This document shows positions 1-8,683 of a DNA stretch of 64,000 nucleotides, in pieces. Origin of the DNA: JAHEFU01 sp020440645 (GTDB lineage Bacteria; 4484-113; JAFGCY01); assembly GCA_020440645.1 (NCBI GenBank), contig JAGRNR010000001.1, positions 139,221 to 203,220 of the forward strand, given 5' to 3'. The notes under the pieces were generated by a model that ran no database searches, had not been told where the DNA came from, and saw only the letters and a list, made by a program, of their open reading frames with translations. Numbering within the stretch: position 1 is the first letter of the stretch; the number at the start of each line of letters is the position of its first letter. The translations under genes were made by a program, and so were the position numbers.

Positions 1-2
1 AG

Positions 3-980
3 CAGGCCGCCGCTCCCGCTGAGGAAACCAAGGCGGTTGCGATGGACGATGAACGCTGCCCGCAGTGCAGCATGTATTCCATGCGCAGCATTGCGGCAGT
101 GCATGCCAGCTTTGCCGACGGCAGCAGTGGCTACTTCGACGGCTGGGGCTGCGTGACCAATTGGGCCAATGAGCATTCCACCACGCTGACGACTGTCGAA
201 GTACGCGACATTGCCAGTGCCGACCGCGATCCGCAGTGGATCGATGCTGCCAGCGCAGCCTATCGCTATGGCACCGATAAGCTGAACGGCAGCATGGCTC
301 CCTTCGTGGCAGCATATGCCACCCCGGGAATGGCCAAGGATGACCCAAAGCGCGGCGGCGAGGTGATGGACTATGCAGCGCTGCTGGCAGAGCTGGGCAT
401 CTCCAGTTCCGCCCCTGCCATGGATGGCGACATGGACATGGATCCGGCAAAGCAGGACGCAGCCGGTGAGACGCAGATGGATGACGCGCTGGAAGGCATG
501 AACCACAGTGGGCACGACCATGCAGCCATGGATGGTGCAGACAAGGCAATGCCGGCTGCCGATAAGGACTCCAGCACTGGTACCGCTTCCAGCAGCCTGT
601 ACAACAAGGCCGGCTTCAGTGACTTCTCCTGCCAGTACTGCGGGATGTTCGCTGACAAGAGCATGACTCATGTCGTCGTGCGCTGGCAGGACGGCAGTTA
701 CACGCAGCACGACAGCTTCGACTGCGTGTTCAACCTGATGGCGGACGAGGCTCGCAGCATCGATGCCATCGAGTTCACCGCCTATGACGTTGACAACCCA
801 GGCAGCCACTGGCTTGATGCCAGGAACGCCTGGTTCCTCTACGACACAGACACCGTAAAGGGTTCGATGCCGCCATACGTGGCGGGATTCGCAAGCCGAG
901 CGGATGCCGAAAACGCCCAGGCAGGCCTGGGTGGCCAACTGCTCGATTTCAACGGGCTGGCTGCCATGTGGCAGCAATAG
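3..980 (+). CDS. NosL-like copper-binding protein with two NosL domains, 5'-truncated
   Basis: The frame is open at the left edge, so the N-terminus (probably a signal peptide or lipobox) is missing. The first in-window ATG, at 42, lies in an Ala/Glu-rich linker-like stretch and is unlikely to be the true start. Two NosL-type domains are visible. The first opens with CPQCSM and the second with CQYCGM, about residue 200. Each is followed by an aromatic/Cys block (WGCVTNW, FDCVFN) and a GSMxPxVA block. A Met/His/Asp-rich linker (MDGDMDMD, MNHSGHDH) joins them, as in periplasmic copper carriers. NosL family proteins bind Cu(I) and deliver it to nitrous oxide reductase. Here no nos gene is visible and CusBA follow, so a role in copper capture or hand-over to efflux is inferred. 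The next gene starts 21 nt downstream and is probably co-transcribed. Confidence 0.8.
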   Translation, partial: QAAAPAEETKAVAMDDERCPQCSMYSMRSIAAVHASFADGSSGYFDGWGCVTNWANEHSTTLTTVEVRDIASADRDPQWIDAASAAYRYGTDKLNGSMAPFVAAYATPGMAKDDPKRGGEVMDYAALLAELGISSSAPAMDGDMDMDPAKQDAAGETQMDDALEGMNHSGHDHAAMDGADKAMPAADKDSSTGTASSSLYNKAGFSDFSCQYCGMFADKSMTHVVVRWQDGSYTQHDSFDCVFNLMADEARSIDAIEFTAYDVDNPGSHWLDARNAWFLYDTDTVKGSMPPYVAGFASRADAENAQAGLGGQLLDFNGLAAMWQQ

Positions 981-1001
981 CATTCATCCAAGGAGACTGT
1001 T

Positions 1002-1637
1002 ATGTACAAGTACCTGATTGCCATGCTGGCAATGGCCATCTTCGCAACCGCCGCCTGGGCTCAGAAGGAAGATGAGCCGATCCGCTGCGATACCTGCGGA
1101 ATGTTCTGGGAGAAGAGCAGCACGCGGATGCAGATGGAACTCAACATCGATGGTGAAAAGGGCCTCTATCACTTTGAATCCCTCGGATGTGTCTTCAACA
1201 AGATGGCTGAACTCAAGGAAGGCGGCGCCAAGGAAATAAAGGTTGCCAATGCCATGATCCTGGACTACAGCACCTTCGGCACGGACGATGAGCAGATGCT
1301 CGATCCGCACGAGGCCTGGTACCTGGTGGGAACAAGCCGGCTGAAGGGAAGCATGGCTCCCTTCATCGCAGCATTCGCAACAAAGGACATGGCTGCTTCG
1401 ATGCAGGATGAGCTCGGCGGGGAAGTGATGGACCACGACAGCATGGCCGCACAGATGGTCGGCGATGACGAAGACCGCAAGCATGATGGGCACGACGGTG
1501 GCGGTAAGGAGATGCACGCGATGGCCGACGTCTACATCTGCCCCTGCAGCGGTGGCTGCTGTGACGACATCAAGAGTGACAAGCCCGGCGAGTGCCCCAA
1601 GTGCGGCATGCAGCTGGTCAAGAAGGAAGACAAGTAG
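1002..1637 (+). CDS. Secreted NosL-like protein with C-terminal heavy-metal-binding domain
   Basis: The start ATG is preceded by AAGGAG six nt upstream. Residues 1-20 form a signal peptide ending AWA before QKE. A single NosL-like domain follows, with CDTCGMF near residue 30, LGCVFNKM near 65 and GSMAPFIAAF near 120. A His/Asp/Lys linker leads to a C-terminal zinc-ribbon-like metal module (CPCSGGCC...CPKCGM, residues 175-206). This is the same module found twice in the adjacent CusB. The chimera links the copper-carrier fold with the metal-capture module of the efflux pump, so it probably acts in the periplasm as a Cu chaperone for the pump. That role is inferred from context. The 3' end lies 9 nt before the cusB start, and the stop codon overlaps the cusB ribosome site. 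Confidence 0.82.
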   Translation: MYKYLIAMLAMAIFATAAWAQKEDEPIRCDTCGMFWEKSSTRMQMELNIDGEKGLYHFESLGCVFNKMAELKEGGAKEIKVANAMILDYSTFGTDDEQMLDPHEAWYLVGTSRLKGSMAPFIAAFATKDMAASMQDELGGEVMDHDSMAAQMVGDDEDRKHDGHDGGGKEMHAMADVYICPCSGGCCDDIKSDKPGECPKCGMQLVKKEDK

Positions 1638-1646
1638 GAGCAATCC

Positions 1647-3110
1647 ATGCGGGTTTCACCGGCACTGATGACATTCCTGACCGGCCTCTTGCTGCTTAGC
1701 ATTGCCGGAATCCTCTACCAGCGCTCGCTGGTGGATAGCGGCGCATACGGCACTGGCGACGGCACACAGGCGGCGGCACCCGCTGCCAACGTGAAGTACG
1801 CCTGCCCGATGCGCTGCGTCGAGTCCGACCACCCGGGGGACTGCCCCGTGTGCGGAATGGAGATGATGCCTGTGGAACTCGACTCACCTGCCAGCATGAC
1901 CACCACCGCGGTCGCTGAACAGGTGTACACCTGCCCCATGCATCCGCAGATCGAGCAGGACCATCCAGGCACCTGCCCGATCTGCGGAATGGAGCTCGTG
2001 CTCAAGGCCAATGACGACGCAGGGGTTGATCCGGCCGTGGCCGACAGTGTCGCCGCGGTCAAGATAAGCCCCCTGCAGGGCCTGCTGGCCGATGTGCAGG
2101 TGGCGATGCCTGAGCGCCGGGTCGTCAGCCGCAGTGTCGACGCGATAGGCGAAGTCGAGGTGCCGCAGGACCGAATCAACATGGTGGTCAGCTGGCAACC
2201 CGGCCGGATTGACAACCTTGAACTGGCCGAGACCGGTGTGCGGGTCAGCAAGGGCCAGCACATCATGGACATCTACAGCGAGGAACTGGTGCGCGCCCAG
2301 GAGGAATACCTGATCGCTCTGCGCGCCCGCGACCAACTGGGCGACAGCAGCTATGACTACATTGCCGACAGTGGCAAGCAGCTGTTGAGCAGTGCCGAGT
2401 CCCGGCTGACCAGGCTGGGCTTCACCGCCTCACAGCTGACTGCCCTTGCCGAAACCCGCCAGACCAGTGAACACATTCCACTGAGCAGTGCCTATGACGG
2501 CATTGTGCTCGGCAAGTACGTCAACGAGGGCGACTACGTGATGGAGGGCAGCAAGCTCTATCAGGTGGCCGACCTGTCTGAACTTTGGGTGCAGATGGAA
2601 GTGTTTGAAGAGGACAGCGCCGGCCTGGTACCCGGCATGAAGATCAAGCTGGACTGCCCTGTGCATCCCGGCATGGTGTTCAGCGGCGAACTGGAGCTCA
2701 TCGAGCCGATGCAGAGCGACATGACCCGCACGCAGATTGCCAGGGTCAGGGTTGCCAACCCGGACATGATCCTGCGACCCGGCATGCTGGTGCGCAACAG
2801 CTTCCAGATGGACAGGCATGAAGCCCTGATGGTGGTGCGCAATGCGGTGCTGCAGACCGGCGATGGCGCGATTGTCTATGTTGCCCGCGATGGCGGAATG
2901 TGGGAACCGCGCATTGTGACCACCGGGCTGGTGGAAGGCGACATGATCGAGATCACCAGCGGACTGGACGAAGGTGAGGGCGTGGCCTCCACCGCCGTGT
3001 TCCTGCTGGACAGCGAAGCCCAGATCAAGGGCATCCCGCGCAAGGATGATGACGCCATGTCAGACGACAGCATGGCTGGCGATGCTCACAGTGCCGGTCA
3101 CGTGCACTGA
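1647..3110 (+). CDS. cusB: Cu/Ag efflux RND periplasmic adaptor (CusB family) with two metal-binding domains
   Basis: This is a membrane-fusion protein that links an inner-membrane RND pump to an outer-membrane channel and passes metal to it. An N-terminal hydrophobic anchor (residues about 8-25) is followed by two repeated heavy-metal-binding modules, CPMRC...CPVCGMEMM near residue 52 and CPMHP...CPICGMELV near 95. After these come the lipoyl/barrel-sandwich region (PGRIDNLELAETG), an alpha-hairpin, a beta-barrel (SELWVQMEVFEEDS) and a membrane-proximal domain. The start is ATG 1647, with AGGAG overlapping the stop of the preceding gene, so the two are probably translationally coupled. The family normally carries one such N-terminal module or none; the duplication is unusual but not unprecedented. 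A matching outer-membrane factor is not in the window and may lie to the left. Confidence 0.92.
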   Translation: MRVSPALMTFLTGLLLLSIAGILYQRSLVDSGAYGTGDGTQAAAPAANVKYACPMRCVESDHPGDCPVCGMEMMPVELDSPASMTTTAVAEQVYTCPMHPQIEQDHPGTCPICGMELVLKANDDAGVDPAVADSVAAVKISPLQGLLADVQVAMPERRVVSRSVDAIGEVEVPQDRINMVVSWQPGRIDNLELAETGVRVSKGQHIMDIYSEELVRAQEEYLIALRARDQLGDSSYDYIADSGKQLLSSAESRLTRLGFTASQLTALAETRQTSEHIPLSSAYDGIVLGKYVNEGDYVMEGSKLYQVADLSELWVQMEVFEEDSAGLVPGMKIKLDCPVHPGMVFSGELELIEPMQSDMTRTQIARVRVANPDMILRPGMLVRNSFQMDRHEALMVVRNAVLQTGDGAIVYVARDGGMWEPRIVTTGLVEGDMIEITSGLDEGEGVASTAVFLLDSEAQIKGIPRKDDDAMSDDSMAGDAHSAGHVH

Positions 3111-3124
3111 CGATTGGCAAAGTT

Positions 3125-6100
3125 ATGACAGACAAGCAGCCAGAAACCAATGAACAACGCGGCAGGGCTGAACTTCACGGGTTCTTCCCGTCGCTGATCG
3201 GTTACTGCGTCGACAACCCATTCATCGTGCTGCTGTGCGTGGCGCTGGTGGCCCTGCTCGGCTACAGCACCATCCGCAACACCAAGCTGGATGCGCTGCC
3301 GGACCTGTCAGACAACCAGGTGATCGTGCTGGCTGACTGGCCGGGCCGCGGACCGAAGGTGATGGAGGACCAGGTGGCCTATCCGCTGACCACCTCGCTG
3401 TCCGCCCTGCCCCATGTTGCCGATATCCGCTCGATGTCCAACTTCGGCTTCTGCATGATCTATATCATCTTTGATGACAGCGTGGACATTTACTGGGCGC
3501 GCACACGTGTCAGCGAACGACTGACCACGATCGGCTCCGACCTGCCGGATGGCGTCGTGCCCAGACTCGGACCGGAAGGCACAGGCGTTGGGCATGTCTA
3601 CTGGTACCTTGTGACCAATGACGACGACCCGGCAACCCCTAAACATGATCTTGCGGAATTGCGCAGCATTCAGGACTGGTACATCCGTTACCAGCTGGCA
3701 ACGGTGCCCGGCGTGGCAGAGGTGGCCAGCGGCGGCGGCTTCAAGCGTGAGTACCACGTTGACATCCTGCCCGAGGAGATGCGGCGCTACGGCATAAACC
3801 TGATGCAGCTGACGAAAGCGCTGAAGGAAAACAACATGGATGTCGGTGGCCGCCTGCTGGAACAGAGCGACACCGAGTTCTTCGTGCGCAGTGAGGGCTA
3901 TTTCGGCAAGCGCAACGGGCAGTTCGTCAGCCCGGAACAGGTGATTGAGGATATCGGCAATACGGTGATCTCTCATACCAAGGAAGGTGTGCCGGTCTTG
4001 CTGAAACAGATCGCGATGGTGCAGCTCGGTACCGCCGTACGCCGCGGTGTGATCGACCACAACGGCGAGGGCGAAGCCGTGACGGGCATCATCGTGATGC
4101 AGTACGGCCAGAATGCCCAGAGCGTGATTGACGCCGTTAAGGAAAAGCTTGACGACATTCGCCGCGGCCTGCCGCCCGGAGTGAAGATCGAGACCGCGCA
4201 TGACCGTTCCTGGCTGATCGGCAAGAGCCTCGAGACGCTCAAGCATGCCCTCCGGGAGGAGGCGGTGGTGGTCACGATCGTGATCATCCTGTTCCTGCTT
4301 AGCCTGCGGCCGAGCCTAGTCGTGGTGCTGACCCTGCCGATCGCTGTGCTAATTGGCTTTATCGGCATGAATGCGCTGGGAATCACCAGCAACATCATGA
4401 GCCTCGGCGGTATCGCTATCGCGATCGGCGTTATCGTTGACGACGGCATCGTGATGGTCGAGAACTGCCACGCACACCTGGCGAAGCTGTGGGAGCGATG
4501 TAAGAAACAGGGTCGGAAACCCACGCCGACGGAAATCACGCAGACAATCAAGTATGCCGCCCAGCAGGTCGGCAAGCCGGTGTTCTTCACCACGCTGATC
4601 ATCATTACGAGTTTCGGCCCGGTGTTCTTCCTCACCGGCTCCGAAGGCAAGCTGTTTACTCCACTGGCCTACACCAAGAGCCTCGTGATGCTTGCCAGCG
4701 CCGTGATGGCAGTCACGCTTGTGCCGGTGCTGATGCGGCTGCTGATGCGCGGCCGAATGCTGCCGGAGGAGCGCAACCCGCTGTCACGCTTCTTCAACTG
4801 GCTGTACATGGGCCCGCTGAAGTTCTGCCTGCAGCTGCGCTGGCTCGCCGTTGCAGTCGCGATTGCCAGTCTTTTCGCCACCTGGCCGGTATACAAGTCC
4901 CTGGGCAACGAATTCATGCCCAACCTGAACGAGGGTGAGCTGGTCTACATGCCCACCACGCTGCCGAACGTGACCGTAACCGAGGCAAAGCGCCTGCTGC
5001 AGCTGACGGACAGGATCATGTACGAGCACCCCCTGGTTGCCAATGTCGTCGGCAAGGTCGGACGCGCGGATACGGCCACTGACCCGGCCCCCGTCAGCAT
5101 GATCGAGACCTTCGTGCAGTTCTACCCCCGCGAGGACTGGGGCAAGATCGATCCGAAATACGAAAATTACACGATCGGTGACATCCGCAATGACCTGGAC
5201 AAGGCGATCCGCGTCCCCGGCCTGACCAACGGCTGGACGATGCCGATCATCAACCGCATCCAGATGCTGGCAACCGGCGTGCGCACGGACATCGGTATCA
5301 AGATCTACGGTGACGACACCGAGGAACTCGCAAGGCTGGCCGTGGAAGCAAGCCGGATCGCGGAGAAGGTTCCCGGCGTGAAGGATGTATTCGCCGAGCG
5401 GCTCAGTGGCGGACGCTACCTTGATGTCGACATCGACCGCGAAGCGGCCGCCCGCTATGGCCTGAATGTCGGCGACGTGCAGGACCAGATCGAGTTGCTG
5501 ATCGGCGGCATGAAACTGACCCGCACCGTCGAGGGACGGGAGCGCTACAACGTGCAGGTGCGCTATGCCAGCGCTTACCGTGACAACGTACAGGTGATGG
5601 AGGACACGCTGATCGAGACCCCGCACCAGGGTGTGATCCCACTGAGCAGCGTAGCTAAGATGCGCTACAGCAGCGGTCCGCCCTACCTCGCCAGTGAGAA
5701 CAGCCTGCTGCGCACTGTGGTGTTCGCCAACATCCGTGACCGGGACATCGGCGGCACAGTTGAGGAGCTGGAAGCCGCTCTGGACAACCAGCTGGACCTG
5801 CCGCAGGGCTACTACTTCCGCATCGCTGGCCAGTGGGAGAACATCACGCGCGCCCGCGCCAGGCTGGCGCTGCTGATTCCGGCGGTGCTGATGATCATCT
5901 TCATCTTCCTGTACCTGACCTTCGACAGCCTATGGGACACGTTGATTGTATACATCTCCCTGCCCTTCGCCTTCACCGGTGGCATCTGGTACCTGCACCT
6001 GCTCAACCTGAACTTCTCAGTGGCGGTCTGGGTGGGCTTCATCGCGCTATTTGGCATGGCTGTCAACACAGGTGTGCTGATGATCGTGTACTTGCAGGAA

Positions 6101-6397
6101 GCGCTGGACAAGCGCCTGGAAAAGGGCTGGCTGCGGCCCGGTGACATCTACTCGGCCACCATCGAGGGAGCCGGGCGGCGCGTGCGCCCGAAGCTGATGA
6201 CGGTCAGCACATCCCTGATCGGCCTATTGCCCCTGATGTGGGCCACCGGAATCGGCAGTGATGTGCTGAAACCGATTGCGGCCCCGCTGATCGGCGGACT
6301 GGCCAGCTCCACCATCATGGTGCTGTTCATCATCCCTGTGCTGTTCTTCTGGGAGCGCAGCTGGCAATTGCGCAAGCTTGTCCGCAGGGAAGAATAG
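3125..6397 (+). CDS. cusA: Cu(I)/Ag(I) efflux RND transporter (CusA/CzcA family)
   Basis: This is an inner-membrane proton-driven pump of 1090 residues, full length for the heavy-metal RND family, with 12 predicted membrane helices and two large periplasmic loops. The first helix lies near residues 30-50. The family block LPDLSDNQVIV follows, and the TM4 relay segment VIVDDGIVMVEN is present. The three methionines that form the CusA periplasmic metal site are all recognisable: YMPTTLP (M609), PVSMIE (M659) and RIQMLATG (M714). This supports monovalent Cu/Ag rather than Zn/Co substrates. It lies 14 nt after cusB with no obvious ribosome site of its own, so coupled translation is likely. The operon ends in a hairpin at 6402. 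The specificity call rests on alignment by eye to E. coli CusA. Confidence 0.93.
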   Translation: MTDKQPETNEQRGRAELHGFFPSLIGYCVDNPFIVLLCVALVALLGYSTIRNTKLDALPDLSDNQVIVLADWPGRGPKVMEDQVAYPLTTSLSALPHVADIRSMSNFGFCMIYIIFDDSVDIYWARTRVSERLTTIGSDLPDGVVPRLGPEGTGVGHVYWYLVTNDDDPATPKHDLAELRSIQDWYIRYQLATVPGVAEVASGGGFKREYHVDILPEEMRRYGINLMQLTKALKENNMDVGGRLLEQSDTEFFVRSEGYFGKRNGQFVSPEQVIEDIGNTVISHTKEGVPVLLKQIAMVQLGTAVRRGVIDHNGEGEAVTGIIVMQYGQNAQSVIDAVKEKLDDIRRGLPPGVKIETAHDRSWLIGKSLETLKHALREEAVVVTIVIILFLLSLRPSLVVVLTLPIAVLIGFIGMNALGITSNIMSLGGIAIAIGVIVDDGIVMVENCHAHLAKLWERCKKQGRKPTPTEITQTIKYAAQQVGKPVFFTTLIIITSFGPVFFLTGSEGKLFTPLAYTKSLVMLASAVMAVTLVPVLMRLLMRGRMLPEERNPLSRFFNWLYMGPLKFCLQLRWLAVAVAIASLFATWPVYKSLGNEFMPNLNEGELVYMPTTLPNVTVTEAKRLLQLTDRIMYEHPLVANVVGKVGRADTATDPAPVSMIETFVQFYPREDWGKIDPKYENYTIGDIRNDLDKAIRVPGLTNGWTMPIINRIQMLATGVRTDIGIKIYGDDTEELARLAVEASRIAEKVPGVKDVFAERLSGGRYLDVDIDREAAARYGLNVGDVQDQIELLIGGMKLTRTVEGRERYNVQVRYASAYRDNVQVMEDTLIETPHQGVIPLSSVAKMRYSSGPPYLASENSLLRTVVFANIRDRDIGGTVEELEAALDNQLDLPQGYYFRIAGQWENITRARARLALLIPAVLMIIFIFLYLTFDSLWDTLIVYISLPFAFTGGIWYLHLLNLNFSVAVWVGFIALFGMAVNTGVLMIVYLQEALDKRLEKGWLRPGDIYSATIEGAGRRVRPKLMTVSTSLIGLLPLMWATGIGSDVLKPIAAPLIGGLASSTIMVLFIIPVLFFWERSWQLRKLVRREE

Positions 6398-6401
6398 CAA
6401 A

Positions 6402-6425
6402 AGGCCGCCCCCGTGGGGACGGCCT
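6402..6425. terminator. Bidirectional terminator between cusA and the convergent lipoprotein gene
   Basis: AGGCCG-CCCC, loop CGT, then GGGG-a-CGGCCT forms a 10-bp stem with one bulged A. It lies between two convergent stop codons. T-rich sequence follows on the plus strand. The stem closely matches the terminator after rpoD. Confidence 0.75.
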
Positions 6426-6453
6426 CTCATTTCCTTCGTAAAGCCTGCGTGGC

Positions 6454-7485
6454 CTAGAAGTTGTTGGCGGTGATCAGCGGCATCGGGACCACGCTGCCGA
6501 AGTAGGCGGCGTTGTCATCGACGTAGGTGAACTCGCCAGGGAAGGCCAGGTCCATCTTGATGCCGAAGCCGCTCACGTCGTAGATGTAGTCGATCATCGC
6601 GGGGGCACCGCTCACGTCCAGCAGCATCTCATTGCTGTCGACACCGAACTTGTAGTGGCCGCTCGGCAGGTTCATTCCCCAGGCACCGTTGGCAGCGGTC
6701 ATCGTGGTGTAGACCACGCCGGTGCTGAGGTTCTCGAAGCTGACCTGGTAACCGGCGTGCGGGCTGCCGGTGACGTAGTCCTCGTAGGCCTGGCCCCAGA
6801 CGTTCCACCAGGTCGGATCCTCCTCAACCGGCTTCTCGCGATCCTTGAAGTTCAGGCTGATGTCGGTGATGTGCAGGTTGGTATCCGGCATCGCAATCAG
6901 CGCGATATACATGTGGCCTGCGGCGCTGGTGAAGTCGTAACCGAGGGAAGTCATGTCGGTGTACCAGCTCGGGCTGTTCATCGGACCGTAGAAGTCCCAG
7001 TGCATTCCGGTGAAGTCCGCGATGGCCGCGTAATAGGTTTCAGTGGCACTGCTGACCTGGGCTGCGACCTTCATGTCCAGCAGGTCGGTCTCAAGGGCAC
7101 CGAGCGGAATCTGGTAGATTGCGAAGGCGATCTGGGCACCGCCGTTGGCACCGGGCACGTCACCCTTGAAGCCCTTCAGCAGGTAGCAGTTCGGGTCACC
7201 GGCGTCGATGCCACCATTGAAGCTGATACCGGGAGTGAGGTGGTTGGGGTGGCTGATCCAGCTGGCACCCTTTTCCTGTCCGGCTTCCTCTCCTCCAAAC
7301 AGCTTGTCAAGTTCAGCAAGGCTTGGGATCTCGCTCTGCTCCAGCTGCTCCTCGACTGAGGGCGTGCCGTTGTCGTTGTTGTCCGTGGGCTGCTCGATGC
7401 CCACGTTGCTGCCACCGCAGGATGCGGACATCGCGGCGACGATGACGATGAAGAGGGAGATCAGGTAAGAATCAAGGCGCTTCAA
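6454..7485 (-). CDS. Putative lipoprotein with C-terminal carboxypeptidase-like beta-sandwich
   Basis: 343 residues. The start is TTG, chosen because AAGGAG sits six nt upstream and the N-terminus MKRLDSYLIS... is a clean signal peptide with lipobox SASC (Cys23). After an acidic linker (DNNDNGTPSVEEQLEQSE), residues about 75-215 form an all-beta domain. Residues about 225-320 look like a carboxypeptidase regulatory-like or SpaA-like fold (GYQVSFENLSTGVVYTTMTAANGAWGM). This is a guess from the periodic turn-strand pattern; no catalytic motif is visible. It is probably anchored in the periplasm or at the cell surface. No functional neighbour explains it, and it converges on cusA. Family assignment is uncertain. 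Confidence 0.7.
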   Translation of the reverse strand: MKRLDSYLISLFIVIVAAMSASCGGSNVGIEQPTDNNDNGTPSVEEQLEQSEIPSLAELDKLFGGEEAGQEKGASWISHPNHLTPGISFNGGIDAGDPNCYLLKGFKGDVPGANGGAQIAFAIYQIPLGALETDLLDMKVAAQVSSATETYYAAIADFTGMHWDFYGPMNSPSWYTDMTSLGYDFTSAAGHMYIALIAMPDTNLHITDISLNFKDREKPVEEDPTWWNVWGQAYEDYVTGSPHAGYQVSFENLSTGVVYTTMTAANGAWGMNLPSGHYKFGVDSNEMLLDVSGAPAMIDYIYDVSGFGIKMDLAFPGEFTYVDDNAAYFGSVVPMPLITANNF

Positions 7486-7599
7486 AATTGACTCCTTTGG
7501 CCGGTCATGAAGCTAAACCGGAATAGTTTTTGGTCCGGAATTTCCAAACCAAACTTGTTACCCGTTGGGTCAGGAGTCTAAACAGGAAGTTCAATTCTA

Positions 7600-8046
7600 C
7601 TAGTCATAAAGGGTGGACATATCTACATATGTTAGAAAGTCACCCATTACATAAGCTGCGATAGTCAACAACGGAATCAGGAAGGACATTCCAAATGTTA
7701 TCAGTGCAGCCCTGCGCTTATCAACCGCAAGGCGATGTACGAGCTGGTGCCGAATGGCCATCAGCATGAAAAGGTTCAATACCGCGGTTTCGATGAGCAG
7801 CCAGAGTGCCACAGCTGTCGGACCGCCTTCGCCGACATCAAGCTGGTGAATCATCACATAGGCGTAGGTCAGGCACGGAAGCATCCAGATCAGGTAAATT
7901 GTCATGAAGAGGGAACGGCATTCAGCGGATTTCAGCTTCGTTCCTGAAGACCTGCACAGGATCAGGCAAACGAGCAAAGTCACTATTGCAAAGCTGACCG
8001 GAATCCCGATCAGGTAAAAGCCCCATGGATTCTCGTATGCTTTCAC
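7600..8046 (-). CDS. Small integral membrane protein, unknown function
   Basis: 148 residues starting at GTG, with GGGAG five nt upstream. Four hydrophobic helices are evident, near residues 8-30, 48-68, 80-98 and 114-134. The loops are short and basic, which gives both ends in the cytoplasm by the positive-inside rule. No conserved motif is recognised. It follows the PAP2 phosphatase gene by 31 nt on the same strand, so the two may share a transcript. The 114 nt after its start, toward the lipoprotein gene, show no terminator. Confidence 0.6.
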   Translation of the reverse strand: MKAYENPWGFYLIGIPVSFAIVTLLVCLILCRSSGTKLKSAECRSLFMTIYLIWMLPCLTYAYVMIHQLDVGEGGPTAVALWLLIETAVLNLFMLMAIRHQLVHRLAVDKRRAALITFGMSFLIPLLTIAAYVMGDFLTYVDMSTLYD

Positions 8047-8077
8047 ACCGGCACTCCCTTAAGGCAAGAAGAACTTC

Positions 8078-8644
8078 TTAGAAGTTCACAATGAAATCCA
8101 CGCCGCCGCCGTGTCCCTCGGGATTGAAGAACGGGGAAATCAGGATGCCGCGTGGCAGCTGCTGCTCCAGCTTGGCCATGCCGTAGCCGAGTGCTGCGCC
8201 GGCCAGAACATCCTCAGTGCGATGCCTGTTCTCCCTGACCCTGGACCAGGCAATCAGTGATGCCCCGCCATACCAGAGAATGGCCTGATCAGGGTCATGG
8301 TCTGCTGCAACAGTGGCCGCCGCAAATGCCATCGTGGCGTGGTTACTGGGGAAGCTGTACCCCGGAAGCCCATCAGGCCGGTCACTGCGCACCACCAGCT
8401 TCAGGCCCTCGGAAGCTATCAGCGATGCCGCAATTGCATCACTTGTGCGCAAGGCCTGGCCCTCACCCGCCTCCCCCTTCTGGATGAGCGGGACAAGCAT
8501 GGCTGCAGACAGGAATGCGATGGTGCCTTCGTCACCCATCGTTCGGGCGAAGCGCACCTCAGTGCTGTCACCAGGCGCAGCCAGTGCTGGCCTCAATGAG
8601 CACAGGACAAGCATGGACAAGAGGATCACAAGCCGGAAAGCCAT
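8078..8644 (-). CDS. PAP2-superfamily phosphatase, secreted
   Basis: 188 residues. A signal peptide (residues 1-22, ending ALA) is followed by the three PAP2 signature blocks: KLVVRSDRP (the KX6RP motif), PSNHATMAF (PSxH) and SRVRENRHRTED (SRX5HX3D). The enzyme would hydrolyse a phospho-monoester or lipid diphosphate in the periplasm. PAP2 members act on phosphatidate, undecaprenyl diphosphate or similar lipids, and the substrate cannot be told here. It lacks the six-helix core of the integral-membrane class, so it resembles soluble PAP2 acid phosphatases. The start ATG has a TAGAAT hexamer 6 nt upstream and no ribosome site, predicting a leaderless mRNA. Confidence 0.82.
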   Translation of the reverse strand: MAFRLVILLSMLVLCSLRPALAAPGDSTEVRFARTMGDEGTIAFLSAAMLVPLIQKGEAGEGQALRTSDAIAASLIASEGLKLVVRSDRPDGLPGYSFPSNHATMAFAAATVAADHDPDQAILWYGGASLIAWSRVRENRHRTEDVLAGAALGYGMAKLEQQLPRGILISPFFNPEGHGGGVDFIVNF

Positions 8645-8650
8645 CTGCCT

Positions 8651-8656
8651 ATTCTA
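8651..8656 (-). promoter_or_regulatory. -10 element of the PAP2 gene (leaderless type)
   Basis: TAGAAT on the minus strand, 6 nt before ATG 8644. A transcription start 7 nt downstream of the hexamer would fall on the start codon. The 14-bp palindrome 8656-8669 abuts it on the upstream side. Confidence 0.55.
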
Positions 8657-8669
8657 ATACCGCGGTATT
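8656..8669. promoter_or_regulatory. 14-bp perfect palindrome, candidate operator
   Basis: AATACCGCGGTATT reads the same on both strands. It lies between the pirin stop and the PAP2 start, directly upstream of the PAP2 -10 hexamer, where a bound dimeric regulator would block RNA polymerase. It has no loop or T-tract, so a terminator role is less likely. Confidence 0.4.
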
Positions 8670-8683
8670 GCTACCTTTCAAAA

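Noticed and set aside
37..44. ATG at 42 as a true gene start
   Set aside because: The frame is open to the window edge with an Ala/Pro/Glu linker, and a NosL protein is expected to begin with a signal sequence.
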